Positions 36,178-46,081 of a DNA stretch of 64,000 nucleotides are shown here, one piece after another. The notes below the pieces were generated by a model that made no database searches, had not been told where the DNA came from, and saw nothing but the letters and a program-made list of their open reading frames with translations. The translations under genes and the position numbers were made by a program. Origin of the DNA: an uncultured SAR116 cluster alpha proteobacterium (lineage in GTDB: Bacteria; Pseudomonadota; Alphaproteobacteria; Puniceispirillales; Marisalimonadaceae); NCBI GenBank assembly GCA_902619805.1, contig CACNGC010000003.1:1-64000 (forward strand), written 5' to 3'. Numbering within the stretch: position 1 is the stretch's first letter; each line of letters opens with the position of its first letter.

Positions 36178-37067
36178 CTATTACCTACTCTTTCTATTTC
36201 CCAGTTTAGTTCAATCCCAGTATTTTCAAAAACTTTTTGTTTTACATTTTCTCCTAATTCTTCAATTTGATGGGCATTTGCGTTTTTAAGATTAATAATA
36301 AAGTTACAATGTTTTTCTGATATCATGGCATCTCCATTTTTCCAGCCTCTACATCCAGCTTGATCAATTAGTTTCCAAGCTTTTTTACCTACTGGATTTT
36401 TAAAAGTGCTTCCTCCTGTTTTAACTCCAATTGGTTGAGCACTTTTTCTAGAATGAATAATTTTTTTCATTTTATCTTGTATGTTTTTTTCATTATTAAC
36501 TGATGTTCTAAAACGAGCAGACAAAAATATCCACTCATCTTTAAGCCCAATTTTTCTATACTTCATATCTAAATCTTCATTAGAAAATATTTTATATTCC
36601 CCATTATGATTTATGGCTTTTACATCTATTATAACGTCTTTAAATTCAGAGCCAAAAGCCCCTGAATTCATTTTAATTCCACCACCAACTGTACCAGGAA
36701 TTCCAATCAAAAACTCAAGTCCAGTTCTACTATGATCTCTTGCAAAGCGTGCTACTTCAGCGTCAAAGGCACCACAATTAGCTGTTATTATGCCGTCTTT
36801 ATCAATACTGATTTTATTAAGTTTACTTGTAATTAGTGTAACACCATCAATGCCATTATCCCTTATCAGCAAATTAGATCCAGCACCCATTGTGAAAATC
36901 TTACAATCACTTGGTTTTGCTTTTAAAAATTTCTCTAAAGATTTTTCTTTTTCTGGAATATAAAGAATTTCTGCGTTACCACCTACACCAAACCAAGCAT
37001 ATTTTGCTAGTTTTTGTTTAGTATATATATTGTCAGCAAAATTATCTTTAAATTGATCTATCTTCAT
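36174..37067 (-). CDS. murB: UDP-N-acetylenolpyruvoylglucosamine reductase MurB
   Basis: FAD enzyme that reduces enolpyruvyl-UDP-GlcNAc to UDP-MurNAc. The 297-residue product has AWFGVGGNAEILY near 24-36 and FTMGAGSNLLIRD (FAD diphosphate). GLEFLIGIPGTVGGGIKMNSGAFG is in the middle, with RKSAQPIGVKTGGSTFKNP (catalytic serine region) and a final ELNWEIERVG with the catalytic glutamate. It overlaps murC by 20 nt and ddl by 4 nt (ATGA). Confidence 0.96.
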   Translation of the reverse strand: MKIDQFKDNFADNIYTKQKLAKYAWFGVGGNAEILYIPEKEKSLEKFLKAKPSDCKIFTMGAGSNLLIRDNGIDGVTLITSKLNKISIDKDGIITANCGAFDAEVARFARDHSRTGLEFLIGIPGTVGGGIKMNSGAFGSEFKDVIIDVKAINHNGEYKIFSNEDLDMKYRKIGLKDEWIFLSARFRTSVNNEKNIQDKMKKIIHSRKSAQPIGVKTGGSTFKNPVGKKAWKLIDQAGCRGWKNGDAMISEKHCNFIINLKNANAHQIEELGENVKQKVFENTGIELNWEIERVGNR

Positions 37068-38463
37068 TTTTTAATTTTTCTTCTAAATTATTAGCAATTT
37101 TCGTTATGGACCCAGCTCCAAGGCAAATTATTAAATCGTCAGGTTTTATGATATTTAATATTTTTTTTGCTAAAAGATTTTGATCATTTATGTACAAAAC
37201 ATTTTTATGTCCATACTTGGTCAATCCTTTTTCTAAGTTACTACTATCGAAATTTTTAATTGGGTTTTCCCCTGCTGCGTAAACATCGAGGAGTAAAACA
37301 GTGTCAGCATTGTTAAAAGAGCTGCAGAATTCGTCAAACAAGTCCCTTAGTCTGCTATATCGGTGGGGCTGGAAAATAGCTATTATTTTGGTTTCAGGTG
37401 TTAATAGTCTAGCGGCAGATAATGCTGAATTTATTTCAACAGGATGATGTCCATAATCATCTATAATTGATGTATTTTTATAATTCCCTACTTTTTGAAA
37501 TCTTCTCTGTACTCCAGTAAAATTTTTTAATGTATTTTTAATTTTCGTAAGTGGAATTTTTAATTCTATTCCTGTTGCAATTGTTGCTAATGCATTTTGA
37601 ACATTATGCATTCCAATCATAGAAAATTCTATTTCATGAATACTTTCTCCAAATTCTTTATTATTTCTAATATTTAAAGAAAATTTCATTTTATCATTTT
37701 CATAAGATATATTAGATGCTCTTACATCTGCATTAGCGGATACTCCATAAGTTATAACTTTTTTGTTTTCTAACTTTGATATCAACTTTTGTGTTCGATG
37801 ATTATCAATGCATAAACAAACAAAACCATAAAATGGTATCGATGAAACAAAATTGTAAAATGCGTTTTCTAAATTATCCTCGTTTTTATGATAATCTAAA
37901 TGCTCTAAATCAATATTAGTAATAATTGCAGCTGTTGGATTTAATTTTGCAAAACTACCATCACTTTCATCTGCTTCTACAACCATCCATTCGCCATTAC
38001 CAAGTCGTGCATTACTATTTAGTGAAGAAATAATACCTCCATTTATGATGGTTGGGTCCATTCCATTTTCTTCAACCATTTTAGCTATTAAGGATGTAGT
38101 TGTAGTTTTTCCATGAGTTCCTGCTATAGCAATTGATTGCTTTAAACGCATTAATTCACCTAACATTTCAGATCTATGCACAATTGGGAGAAACATCTTT
38201 TTTGCAGCAACATATTCTTCATTTGTTTCAGAAATTGCAGTTGAAATAACTATTATTTTAGCATTATTTACATTTATTTTTTTTTGCCCGATATAGACTT
38301 TAATACCTAGCTTTTGTAGTCTATTGGTATTATTGCTCTCATTTATATCACTTCCTTGAACATAATATCCAGATTGATGTAAAATCTCTGCGATTCCGCT
38401 CATGCCAATTCCTCCAATACCAATGAAGTGAATAATTCCAAGATTTTCGGGACTTTTTAACAT
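37048..38463 (-). CDS. murC: UDP-N-acetylmuramate-L-alanine ligase MurC
   Basis: First amino acid addition to UDP-MurNAc. The 471-residue Mur ligase has the N-terminal UDP-binding Rossmann HFIGIGGIGMSGIAE, the ATP loop IAGTHGKTTTTSL near 112-124, VVEADESDGSF, and NIDLEHLDYH. The C-terminal part has DDYGHHPVEINSAL and FQPHRYSR, which identify MurC among Mur ligases. It overlaps murG by 7 nt and murB by 20 nt. Confidence 0.97.
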   Translation of the reverse strand: MLKSPENLGIIHFIGIGGIGMSGIAEILHQSGYYVQGSDINESNNTNRLQKLGIKVYIGQKKINVNNAKIIVISTAISETNEEYVAAKKMFLPIVHRSEMLGELMRLKQSIAIAGTHGKTTTTSLIAKMVEENGMDPTIINGGIISSLNSNARLGNGEWMVVEADESDGSFAKLNPTAAIITNIDLEHLDYHKNEDNLENAFYNFVSSIPFYGFVCLCIDNHRTQKLISKLENKKVITYGVSANADVRASNISYENDKMKFSLNIRNNKEFGESIHEIEFSMIGMHNVQNALATIATGIELKIPLTKIKNTLKNFTGVQRRFQKVGNYKNTSIIDDYGHHPVEINSALSAARLLTPETKIIAIFQPHRYSRLRDLFDEFCSSFNNADTVLLLDVYAAGENPIKNFDSSNLEKGLTKYGHKNVLYINDQNLLAKKILNIIKPDDLIICLGAGSITKIANNLEEKLKNEDRSI

Positions 38464-39635
38464 AAAATTCTCATTTCATTATTTGAATCTTGTGTCATTT
38501 CTAGAATTAAATCTGACAGTGTGTCTGAAGGTGTTTTTCCTTTTCTTAAATTTGATAATTTATTGGATAAATCTCTAAGTTTTTTACTTGTAGAAATAAG
38601 TTTTTTTTGATTTTTGAAAATATCTTTTATTAAATTATGTAAATCGTTTTCACTATTTTTAATTTGATCAAAAATCCATCCACATTTATTTATTTCAAAA
38701 AATTTTGCATTTTCAAATTGATGATTTTCAAATGAATTTGGTAACGGAATAAAAATCGCAGGCCTACAAGAGGCTAATATTTCAGCGACTGATGATCCTC
38801 CTGAACGAGTAATTATTAAGTGTGAAAGTTGAAACTTTTTGAAAATATTTTGAAAAAAGGTCGAGACTTCTGCATCTATTTTGTGTGTCTTATAATTATT
38901 TCTTACATTTTCTAAATCTTCTATTCTTACCTGCTGTATAATCTTGATACTCTTTTTAATTTCTTCTGGAAGTGAGCATATTACAGAAGTTAATTCTTTA
39001 GAAAAATAGGAAGCACCAAGACTGCCGCCGTAGATTAAGATAGTGAAAGATTTCTTAGAAGTTTGTTGATAAAGATAATTATTACCAATTTCTTCAAACT
39101 CTGTTCTAACTGGGTTACCGGTAAAAATAATATTTTTAATATTTTCAATCTTTTTAGTTTTTACAAATGATAAAGCTAATTTATTTGTGATTTTACTTAG
39201 TAATTTGTTACCTCTTCCAATTATTGCATTTTGTTCGTGTATTATTGATGGAATGGAAAAAAACTTAGCTGCTAACATTGGAGCTACAGTAGGATAACCT
39301 CCAAAACCAATGGCCATATCTGGCTTTTGAACTGCCAAAATAGATAATGATTTTACTAAGGACGCGAAAAGTTGAAATAATGCAATTATTTTATTTATTA
39401 TTTTTTTATTACTAGGACTTGTGACTTTATTACAGAAAATCTTATAATTTAGTTTAGTTTTTATAAAATAATTTTCGTAATATCCACGTCCTCTTTCATC
39501 AGTAAAAATAAGAAAATTAAAATCTTTCATTTTGGTAATTAGAGACAATGACGGATATATATGGCCTCCTGTTCCACCAGCAACAAACATTAGAACTTTT
39601 TTTCTTTTGCAATTTTTTAAATTATTATATGTCAT
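38457..39635 (-). CDS. murG: Lipid II synthase MurG (GlcNAc transferase)
   Basis: Adds GlcNAc to lipid I on the cytoplasmic membrane face. The 392-residue GT-B protein has the N-terminal VAGGTGGHIYPSLSL near 18-32, MAIGFGGYPTVAPMLAA and HEQNAIIGRGNKLL. The C-terminal nucleotide site ITRSGGSSVAEILASCRPAIFIPLP contains the GGS loop and conserved Glu. About 10 residues longer at the N-terminus than E. coli MurG, starting MTYNNLKNCKRKK. Overlaps ftsW by 11 nt. Confidence 0.96.
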   Translation of the reverse strand: MTYNNLKNCKRKKVLMFVAGGTGGHIYPSLSLITKMKDFNFLIFTDERGRGYYENYFIKTKLNYKIFCNKVTSPSNKKIINKIIALFQLFASLVKSLSILAVQKPDMAIGFGGYPTVAPMLAAKFFSIPSIIHEQNAIIGRGNKLLSKITNKLALSFVKTKKIENIKNIIFTGNPVRTEFEEIGNNYLYQQTSKKSFTILIYGGSLGASYFSKELTSVICSLPEEIKKSIKIIQQVRIEDLENVRNNYKTHKIDAEVSTFFQNIFKKFQLSHLIITRSGGSSVAEILASCRPAIFIPLPNSFENHQFENAKFFEINKCGWIFDQIKNSENDLHNLIKDIFKNQKKLISTSKKLRDLSNKLSNLRKGKTPSDTLSDLILEMTQDSNNEMRILC

Positions 39636-40755
39636 AAATTTCTTTTCTGAGTGGATCTAGGGGCTTGCTTTTTTTAGTTAAAGATAAAATTATTCCTGCT
39701 GTTATGGCAGAGGCTAACAAAGACGAGCCACCATAAGATAAAAATGGTAATGTCATTCCTTTAGTAGGAATAAGGTCTGTATTACTAGCCATGTGGATCA
39801 AAGATTGAAAACCTAATTGGAAAGCAAGGCCTCCTAAAGCTAAAACATAAAAAAGATTATTATTATACATTGTATAGTAAAATGATCTTATGATTATAAG
39901 GGCATATATTATAATTATAACACTACAAATTAATGCGCCATATTCCTCGGCAGCCACTGCAAAAACAAAATCTGAGTGTGCATCTGGCAAAGATTTTTTA
40001 TAAAATCCCTCACCAGGACCTTTCCCCCAAAAACCACCAGACTCAAATGATTGTAAAGATTTGGATATCTGATACGTTTTACCTTCAAGGAAATTATCTA
40101 TTCTTATTTTAACATGATCAAAATGTTGATATGAAAAAATCATAAATATTGGGAAAGCCATAATTAGGCATATAATAATAATTAATGGTATTCCTGTAAT
40201 AAATAACTGGAAACCCCATGTAAACAACATTATAATAGTCATTCCTAAGTCAGGCTGTAATAATAATAATGATGAAATTAGAATTATTGATGCAATTGAC
40301 CACATCCATCCAGAAAATTGAGTTTTTTGAACCCATAAAGATAACAGCCAGGCATTAAAAACTACATATAATGGTTTTCCTATTTCACTTGGTTGAAAAC
40401 TTAAACCGCCAATGAAAAACCATCTTTGCGCTCCTTTTATTTTCTCTCCATCAAATAAAACAACAAAAAGTAGTAAGGTTGTAATTGTTATACCTAATAT
40501 GCATATCATTTTTGTTTGTCTTTCATTTAATATCGAAAAGAAAATTATTATTGGAATGCTTAAGGCACCATATAGAATGTGTCTTATCGTAAAATGATGT
40601 GAAGAAATATTTAAATTTTCTGCTAGATGTTGGCTTGATGCCATTACTAAAAATATTCCAAACATCATTAATATAAAAAATGAAGTTAATAAATATCTAT
40701 CTATTGTCCACCACCAAAGTGCAAGGTTAGATCTGTCTGAACGAGTAATGTTCAT
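39625..40755 (-). CDS. ftsW: Septal peptidoglycan glycosyltransferase FtsW
   Basis: SEDS-family polymerase that works with FtsI at the septum. The 376-residue polytopic protein has about ten hydrophobic segments. Family motifs are FFIGGLSFQPSEIGKPLYV, LLQPDLGMTIIM (catalytic Asp region), the periplasmic loop KGPGEGFYKKSLPDAHSDFVFAVAAEEYG, and a final IPTKGMTLPFLSYGGSSLLA. It is located between murD and murG, which separates it from RodA. Its ATG overlaps the murD stop as ATGA. Confidence 0.96.
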   Translation of the reverse strand: MNITRSDRSNLALWWWTIDRYLLTSFFILMMFGIFLVMASSQHLAENLNISSHHFTIRHILYGALSIPIIIFFSILNERQTKMICILGITITTLLLFVVLFDGEKIKGAQRWFFIGGLSFQPSEIGKPLYVVFNAWLLSLWVQKTQFSGWMWSIASIILISSLLLLQPDLGMTIIMLFTWGFQLFITGIPLIIIICLIMAFPIFMIFSYQHFDHVKIRIDNFLEGKTYQISKSLQSFESGGFWGKGPGEGFYKKSLPDAHSDFVFAVAAEEYGALICSVIIIIYALIIIRSFYYTMYNNNLFYVLALGGLAFQLGFQSLIHMASNTDLIPTKGMTLPFLSYGGSSLLASAITAGIILSLTKKSKPLDPLRKEIYDI

Positions 40756-42077
40756 GTTATTAAACCTTCTTTCAGTTGTTGATTAACTATTTCTTTAAAT
40801 TTATTTCCTCTATCCTCAAAGTTAATATATTGATCAAAACTAGCTGCAGATGGAGACAATAAAATCACATAGTTTTTTAAATTAGAAATTGCAGCTTTTT
40901 TAAAAGCAAGTTTGGTTGCTTTTTCTAATGATAAACAATTATGTATTTGTAAATCTTTTTTATATTTGAAAATTTCTTTACAAAAAAAGTCAGTTGATTT
41001 ACCGATTAAAAAAACTTCTTTTACTTTATCTAAAAAATTTTTAGCCTCACCAATACCATCAGATTTAGGTTGACCTCCTGCAATCCAAAAAATATTATCG
41101 AAAGATTTTAGAGCGGCAGCAGTAGATTCTCCATTGGTAGATTTACTGTCATTTATTATTTTAATTCTATCTGAAGTATACAAAGGTTCCATCCTGTGGG
41201 GTAAACCTATAAAATTATTTAAGGCTAAGCTAATTTTTTTAGGGTTTATATTAAGATGCTTAGCTATTGATACAGCTATAGAGCTATTAGATGCATTATG
41301 AGCTCCTTGTAAGTAGTCATTATCATTAACATAATTGCAAGTTTCATTTTTTTTAATTTTAATTATATTTATAGATTTGAAATTTTTCTGAGTTATTGTT
41401 TCATTTAGAAGTTTGTTGTTAGCGTCTAAAATGAATGTTCCGTTTTCTTTTAAAAAATTTATGATTTTAAGCTTTGAAAATTTATAATTTTTAAAAGTTT
41501 CGTGGTAATCCAGATGATCTTTAGTTATATTTGTTATTGTAGCTAGATCTAGGCTTAACTTTTTTGCGCCATCTAATTGATAACTAGATAATTCTAGAAT
41601 TATAATACCATTCTTTCCAGGGTCTTTAATTTCACATGCAGGAAAGCCATAGTTTCCACCAATAACACATTTAATGTTATTATATTTTAATATATGAAAT
41701 AATAACGCAACTGTTGTCGATTTACCATTAGTACCAGTTATTCCAATTATTTTAGCTTCTGGTTTAGTTTGAAAAAATAAATCAATTTCATTTATGATTT
41801 TAATTTTATTTTTTATTGCAAGTTTAATAGCTAGATGTTTGTTTTTTGCATTGATTGGTATGCCTGGACTTACAACTAATGCAGTTAAGCTTCCCCATGG
41901 CCAAAGTTTGTAATTTATCCAACAATTATCATTAATAAAATCAGGCTTTTCTTTTTTATCATCAAAGATAAATATATTTGCTTTTGAACTTACAAGAATT
42001 TTAGCTGCAGCCATACCCGATAATCCAGCTCCTAAAATCCCAACATCTTTGTTTTCATAACAACTAATACTTATCAA
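40752..42077 (-). CDS. murD: UDP-N-acetylmuramoylalanine-D-glutamate ligase MurD
   Basis: Adds D-glutamate to UDP-MurNAc-L-Ala. The 441-residue protein has the N-terminal VGILGAGLSGMAAAKIL, ATP loop GITGTNGKSTTVAL near 112-125, ELSSYQLDGAKKL, NITKDHLDYH, LPHRMEPLY and INDSKSTNGESTAAAL, the last typical of MurD. The start is TTG at 42077; a TAAGGT lies about 7 nt before it, and no ATG precedes the Rossmann strand. mraY ends 4 nt upstream of this start. Confidence 0.95.
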   Translation of the reverse strand: MISISCYENKDVGILGAGLSGMAAAKILVSSKANIFIFDDKKEKPDFINDNCWINYKLWPWGSLTALVVSPGIPINAKNKHLAIKLAIKNKIKIINEIDLFFQTKPEAKIIGITGTNGKSTTVALLFHILKYNNIKCVIGGNYGFPACEIKDPGKNGIIILELSSYQLDGAKKLSLDLATITNITKDHLDYHETFKNYKFSKLKIINFLKENGTFILDANNKLLNETITQKNFKSINIIKIKKNETCNYVNDNDYLQGAHNASNSSIAVSIAKHLNINPKKISLALNNFIGLPHRMEPLYTSDRIKIINDSKSTNGESTAAALKSFDNIFWIAGGQPKSDGIGEAKNFLDKVKEVFLIGKSTDFFCKEIFKYKKDLQIHNCLSLEKATKLAFKKAAISNLKNYVILLSPSAASFDQYINFEDRGNKFKEIVNQQLKEGLIT

Positions 42078-42081
42078 TTTA

Positions 42082-43170
42082 TTACCTTAGTTTAAGTGAA
42101 GAAATGCCGATTAAAGCCAAAATTACAGCAATAATCCAAAACCTTATTACTATTGTAGATTCTGCCCATCCTTTTTGTTCAAAATGATGGTGTAATGGTG
42201 CCATTCTAAATATTCTTTTACCTGTAAGTTTAAATGACAAAATTTGAACAATTACAGACACTGTCTCTAATACAAAAAGACCTCCAATTATGATCAATAC
42301 CAATTCATGTCTTGATGCTGATGCAGTTACACCAATTACTCCACCTAGGGATAATGAACCGGTATCGCCCATAAAAACCATTGCAGGTGGTGCATTAAAC
42401 CATAAGAAACCTAGTCCTGATCCTATAATTGCACCTAGTAAAACTGTTATTTCACCAACACCTGGAACATAGTTCAATTGTAAATAATTGGAGAAATTAA
42501 TATTTCCTACTACATATGCTATTACTGCAAATGAACCTGCTGCTATCATTACTGGCACAATTGCTAACCCATCTAGCCCATCAGTCAAATTTACAGCGTT
42601 AGATGAACCCACAATGACCAAGATTGTAAATGGGATATAAAAAATTCCTAAATATAAGATACTATCTTTTAAAAAGGGAATTGATAATGTGTTTTGTAAA
42701 CTTTCTGAAGTACTTTCTGAAATCATCCAAGCTGCAAAAAAAGCTATAAAAAGCTGGGGAATAATTTTTTGATAGCTTTTTAAACCACTGCTATTCATTC
42801 TTGATACTTTTAACCAATCATCTAGAAGACCAATTACACCAAAAAGTATGGCTACTAACAGTACAATCCATATATATAGATTATCCAATCTAGCCCACAA
42901 AATTGTTGAAATAGAAAATGCTAATAGTATCAATAAACCTCCCATAGTAGGTGTACCCGCTTTGAAAAGGATATGACTTTTTGGACCGTCAGTTCGAATT
43001 GGTTGCCCTTTTTTTTGGGTTTTTTTCAAAAGAGATATAATACTTGGACCAAAAATAAAGCTTATTAATAATGCGGTTAAGAGAGCGCCAATTGTTCTAA
43101 AAGAGATATAGTTAAACAAATTAAACGGTTGAAAAAAGTCAGTATAATTTAATAAAAGATCAGGCAGCAT
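42082..43170 (-). CDS. mraY: Phospho-MurNAc-pentapeptide translocase MraY
   Basis: Makes lipid I on the inner membrane. The 362-residue product has about ten membrane helices and family motifs [18 protein letters not shown] (with KAGTPTMGG next), [10 protein letters not shown] with catalytic Asp pair, [25 protein letters not shown] and the MAPLHHHFE motif. I start at ATG 43170; the frame stays open to 43230 inside murF, but MLPDLLLNY...[13 protein letters not shown] matches the family N-terminus. It overlaps murF by 11 nt. Confidence 0.96.
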   Translation of the reverse strand: MLPDLLLNYTDFFQPFNLFNYISFRTIGALLTALLISFIFGPSIISLLKKTQKKGQPIRTDGPKSHILFKAGTPTMGGLLILLAFSISTILWARLDNLYIWIVLLVAILFGVIGLLDDWLKVSRMNSSGLKSYQKIIPQLFIAFFAAWMISESTSESLQNTLSIPFLKDSILYLGIFYIPFTILVIVGSSNAVNLTDGLDGLAIVPVMIAAGSFAVIAYVVGNINFSNYLQLNYVPGVGEITVLLGAIIGSGLGFLWFNAPPAMVFMGDTGSLSLGGVIGVTASASRHELVLIIIGGLFVLETVSVIVQILSFKLTGKRIFRMAPLHHHFEQKGWAESTIVIRFWIIAVILALIGISSLKLR

Positions 43171-44575
43171 TGGCGTTCTCTTGAATAATATCTTTAAAAA
43201 TTGGTACAAGTTTCCATAAACCAGTCTCATTTGAACCCTTTAAAAGAACTATTTGATTAGGTCTTATAATTTGTTTTATGTCCTTGATTAATTCACTGAT
43301 TTCAACATATGAATGACATTTTATAGTTAAATTTAACTTTTCATTTATTTTTTTTGTGTATTTTCCTAACGTTAAAATCAAACTTGGATTTATTTCTTTT
43401 AATATTGGGACAAGATTTAAATGCATTTTTGTTGCACTATTGCCTAACTCACGCATATCGCCAATTATCACCACTGCTTCAAATTCAGGATGTTTTTTTC
43501 TCAAATTATTAAAATTGTAAAGAGCAGCCTTCATTGATGCAGGATTAGCATTATAACTATCGTCAATTATTATTGTCTTTTGTTCATTATCAAAATTAAT
43601 TATAAGTTTTTCACCTCTACCAGATAAAGGCTTTAAGTTACTTAAAACTTTTGTGACTTTATTGGTTGGGAGTTTTAATTCCTTAATTACAGAAATAGAT
43701 GCAATTACGTTTTCAGCTTGCGTTGTATTTAAATATTTCAAATGCCATTTCTTTATTTTATCATAACAAATTGTTGATCCTTCATTTTCGGCAACTAATT
43801 TTATAATTTGAGTATTTGAAATTTTAGAGTAACCAAATAGATGTATTTTAGCGTTAACTTTTTTTGCTTCAGTAATTAAAAAATCTTTCCAAACGTTATC
43901 TGAGTTTATAATTGCAACACCATCTTTTTCTAACCCAAAGAAAATCTCACTTTTTGCTCTAGCAATTTCTTTTTCATTTTTAAAATTTTGTATATGAGAG
44001 TTTGATACATTAGTGATTACAGCAATATTAGGCTTGGCAATGTTGGTTAATTCTCTGATTTCACCACTATTATTCATTCCTAACTCCAGAACACAAAAAT
44101 TAAAATCATGGGGTAATCTGGACAATGTTAAAGAAAGTCCAATTAAATTATTGTTATTCCCAAATGTTTTGTGAGTTTTACCAAATTGATTTAATGCATT
44201 TGATAAAAAGTAATTAGTACTAGTTTTGCCGCTACTACCAGTAATTCCAATAGTAGTTCCATTAAACCGGTTTCTAGCAAATTTACCAATATTAATTAAT
44301 GCTTCTTTTGTATCAATTACAAATAATCCGTTATACTTTATAGCTAATCCAATATTTGACACTAAAACTCCGCAGGCACCTTTTGATATTGCAGATTCAA
44401 CAAAATTGTGACCATCAAAATTTTCTCCAATGAGGGCTATAAATAATTCCCCTTTTTTAATAGTTCTGTCATCTATGCTTATTCCATCAATATTCTCAAA
44501 ACTATTAAGAAAATTTAAAGTTGGATCTGATGCTTTACAAGCAGACATTAAGTCTTTTTTTGTCCATAACGGCAT
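43160..44575 (-). CDS. murF: UDP-MurNAc-tripeptide-D-Ala-D-Ala ligase MurF
   Basis: Adds the Ddl-made dipeptide to complete the cytoplasmic precursor. The 471-residue Mur ligase has [16 protein letters not shown] near 34-49, ATP loop [40 protein letters not shown], a [15 protein letters not shown] signature (diagnostic of MurF) and [11 protein letters not shown]. The ATG overlaps the murE stop by one base (TAATG). Confidence 0.96.
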   Translation of the reverse strand: MPLWTKKDLMSACKASDPTLNFLNSFENIDGISIDDRTIKKGELFIALIGENFDGHNFVESAISKGACGVLVSNIGLAIKYNGLFVIDTKEALINIGKFARNRFNGTTIGITGSSGKTSTNYFLSNALNQFGKTHKTFGNNNNLIGLSLTLSRLPHDFNFCVLELGMNNSGEIRELTNIAKPNIAVITNVSNSHIQNFKNEKEIARAKSEIFFGLEKDGVAIINSDNVWKDFLITEAKKVNAKIHLFGYSKISNTQIIKLVAENEGSTICYDKIKKWHLKYLNTTQAENVIASISVIKELKLPTNKVTKVLSNLKPLSGRGEKLIINFDNEQKTIIIDDSYNANPASMKAALYNFNNLRKKHPEFEAVVIIGDMRELGNSATKMHLNLVPILKEINPSLILTLGKYTKKINEKLNLTIKCHSYVEISELIKDIKQIIRPNQIVLLKGSNETGLWKLVPIFKDIIQENANAA

Positions 44576-46080
44576 TAGTCAGTTTCCCTTGATTTTTCAA
44601 TATTCTTGATAGTTTCCTTTGCAACTGTATAGTCATCAAAAGGAAGTGTTTCTATTCCAATTGTTTGAGAAGTTTCATGACCTTTGCCAGCAATAAGTAA
44701 AAAATCATTTTTCTGTAATTTTGAAATAGCATAATTAATAGCTTTATTTCTATCCGGAATCTCCTTTGCATTTGGACAGCCCTTTAAAATATCTTTTCTA
44801 ATATTTGATGGAGACTCAGATCTGGGATTATCATCAGTAACTATTACTAAATCAGAAAACTCTTTTGCAAGCTCTCCCATAGATTTTCTTTTTTCTTTAT
44901 CCCGATCACCACCACAACCAAATAAGGTAATTATTTTTTCTTTAGCTATTTCTCTAATTGAATTTAAAACATATCGCAAAGCGTCTGGAGTGTGCGCATA
45001 ATCAATTATAATCATTGAGTTATTATGTGTGGATGAAATTATTTCCATTCTTCCACGTGCAGGTTTTAGGTAACTTATTGATTTAAATATAAGATTTTCA
45101 TCAATTCCTAATGCAATGCAAATAGAAGCAGCAGCGACTACGTTATATAATTGAAATTCTCCAATCATTCCAATAGTAGAATTATAAATTTTATTCTTAT
45201 ACCCTAAAACTAAATCAATATTTTGATCATTTTGTTTTTTTGAAATTATTTTAACATCTGCATCAGAGCTTTTCCCAAATGTTACAATAATATGCCTGTT
45301 GTTTTTAATTTCATTAAAAAGTCTTTTACCGAAATCATCATCAATATTAATAGCTATAGAGGAATTTTTTTGAAGTATCTCAGTAAAAAGTCTTTTTTTA
45401 CAATGAAAATAATTTTCAATATTTTTGTGATAATCAAGATGATCGTGTGATAAGTTTGTGAAAATTGCACCTGTAAATTTTACACTATCAAGTCTAAATT
45501 GATCTAGACCATGGGATGATGCTTCTAGAGCTAAGTGTGAAATTTCCTGATGTTCTAATGAACATAATTCTTTGTATAATTCACCAGGATCAAAAGTGGT
45601 AAGATTTTGTTTTGGAGATTTAAGAAAACTTTTGTTTAGTCCATTCTCAATTTTTATACCAAGGGTACCCATTGATGCCGCTTTCCATCCTGCTTGAACC
45701 CATAACTGTCTACAAAATTCAACAGTTGAGGTTTTACCATTAGTGCCCGTTACTCCAATAATTTCTTTAGGTTGTTTATTGTAAAAAGAAGCGAGAAGTA
45801 TGGTATAAACAAGTCTTGTTGATATTTCATTTGTAGATATCACAGTTTTATCTTCAGATTTGTCTGTAATTATAAGGAAAGCACCATTTTCTTTTGCTTC
45901 ATTTATAAAATCTGATCCATTGAACTGGATACCTTTGATTGCAACGAAAACATAGTCATCTCTGACATTTTTACTATTTCCTGAGATTCCATTCACATTG
46001 TGATTTAGTATTTTTTCTGGAATATTTTTAAGCAAATCAAATAAAATTTTATTCTTTGATATAAGATCTTTTAATAACAT
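44575..46080 (-). CDS. murE: UDP-MurNAc-L-Ala-D-Glu:meso-DAP ligase MurE
   Basis: Adds the third residue of the stem peptide. The 501-residue product has NSKNVRDDYVFVAIKG near 34-49, ATP loop VTGTNGKTSTVEF, ALEASSHGLDQFRLD, and NLSHDHLDYH. VDYAHTPDALR-like IDYAHTPDALRYVL and the DDNPRSESP motif follow; DNPR predicts meso-diaminopimelate rather than lysine. Thus the cell wall should be the common Gram-negative DAP type. It begins 1 nt after ftsI ends and overlaps murF by 1 nt. Confidence 0.96.
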   Translation of the reverse strand: MLLKDLISKNKILFDLLKNIPEKILNHNVNGISGNSKNVRDDYVFVAIKGIQFNGSDFINEAKENGAFLIITDKSEDKTVISTNEISTRLVYTILLASFYNKQPKEIIGVTGTNGKTSTVEFCRQLWVQAGWKAASMGTLGIKIENGLNKSFLKSPKQNLTTFDPGELYKELCSLEHQEISHLALEASSHGLDQFRLDSVKFTGAIFTNLSHDHLDYHKNIENYFHCKKRLFTEILQKNSSIAINIDDDFGKRLFNEIKNNRHIIVTFGKSSDADVKIISKKQNDQNIDLVLGYKNKIYNSTIGMIGEFQLYNVVAAASICIALGIDENLIFKSISYLKPARGRMEIISSTHNNSMIIIDYAHTPDALRYVLNSIREIAKEKIITLFGCGGDRDKEKRKSMGELAKEFSDLVIVTDDNPRSESPSNIRKDILKGCPNAKEIPDRNKAINYAISKLQKNDFLLIAGKGHETSQTIGIETLPFDDYTVAKETIKNIEKSRETD

Positions 46081-46081
46081 T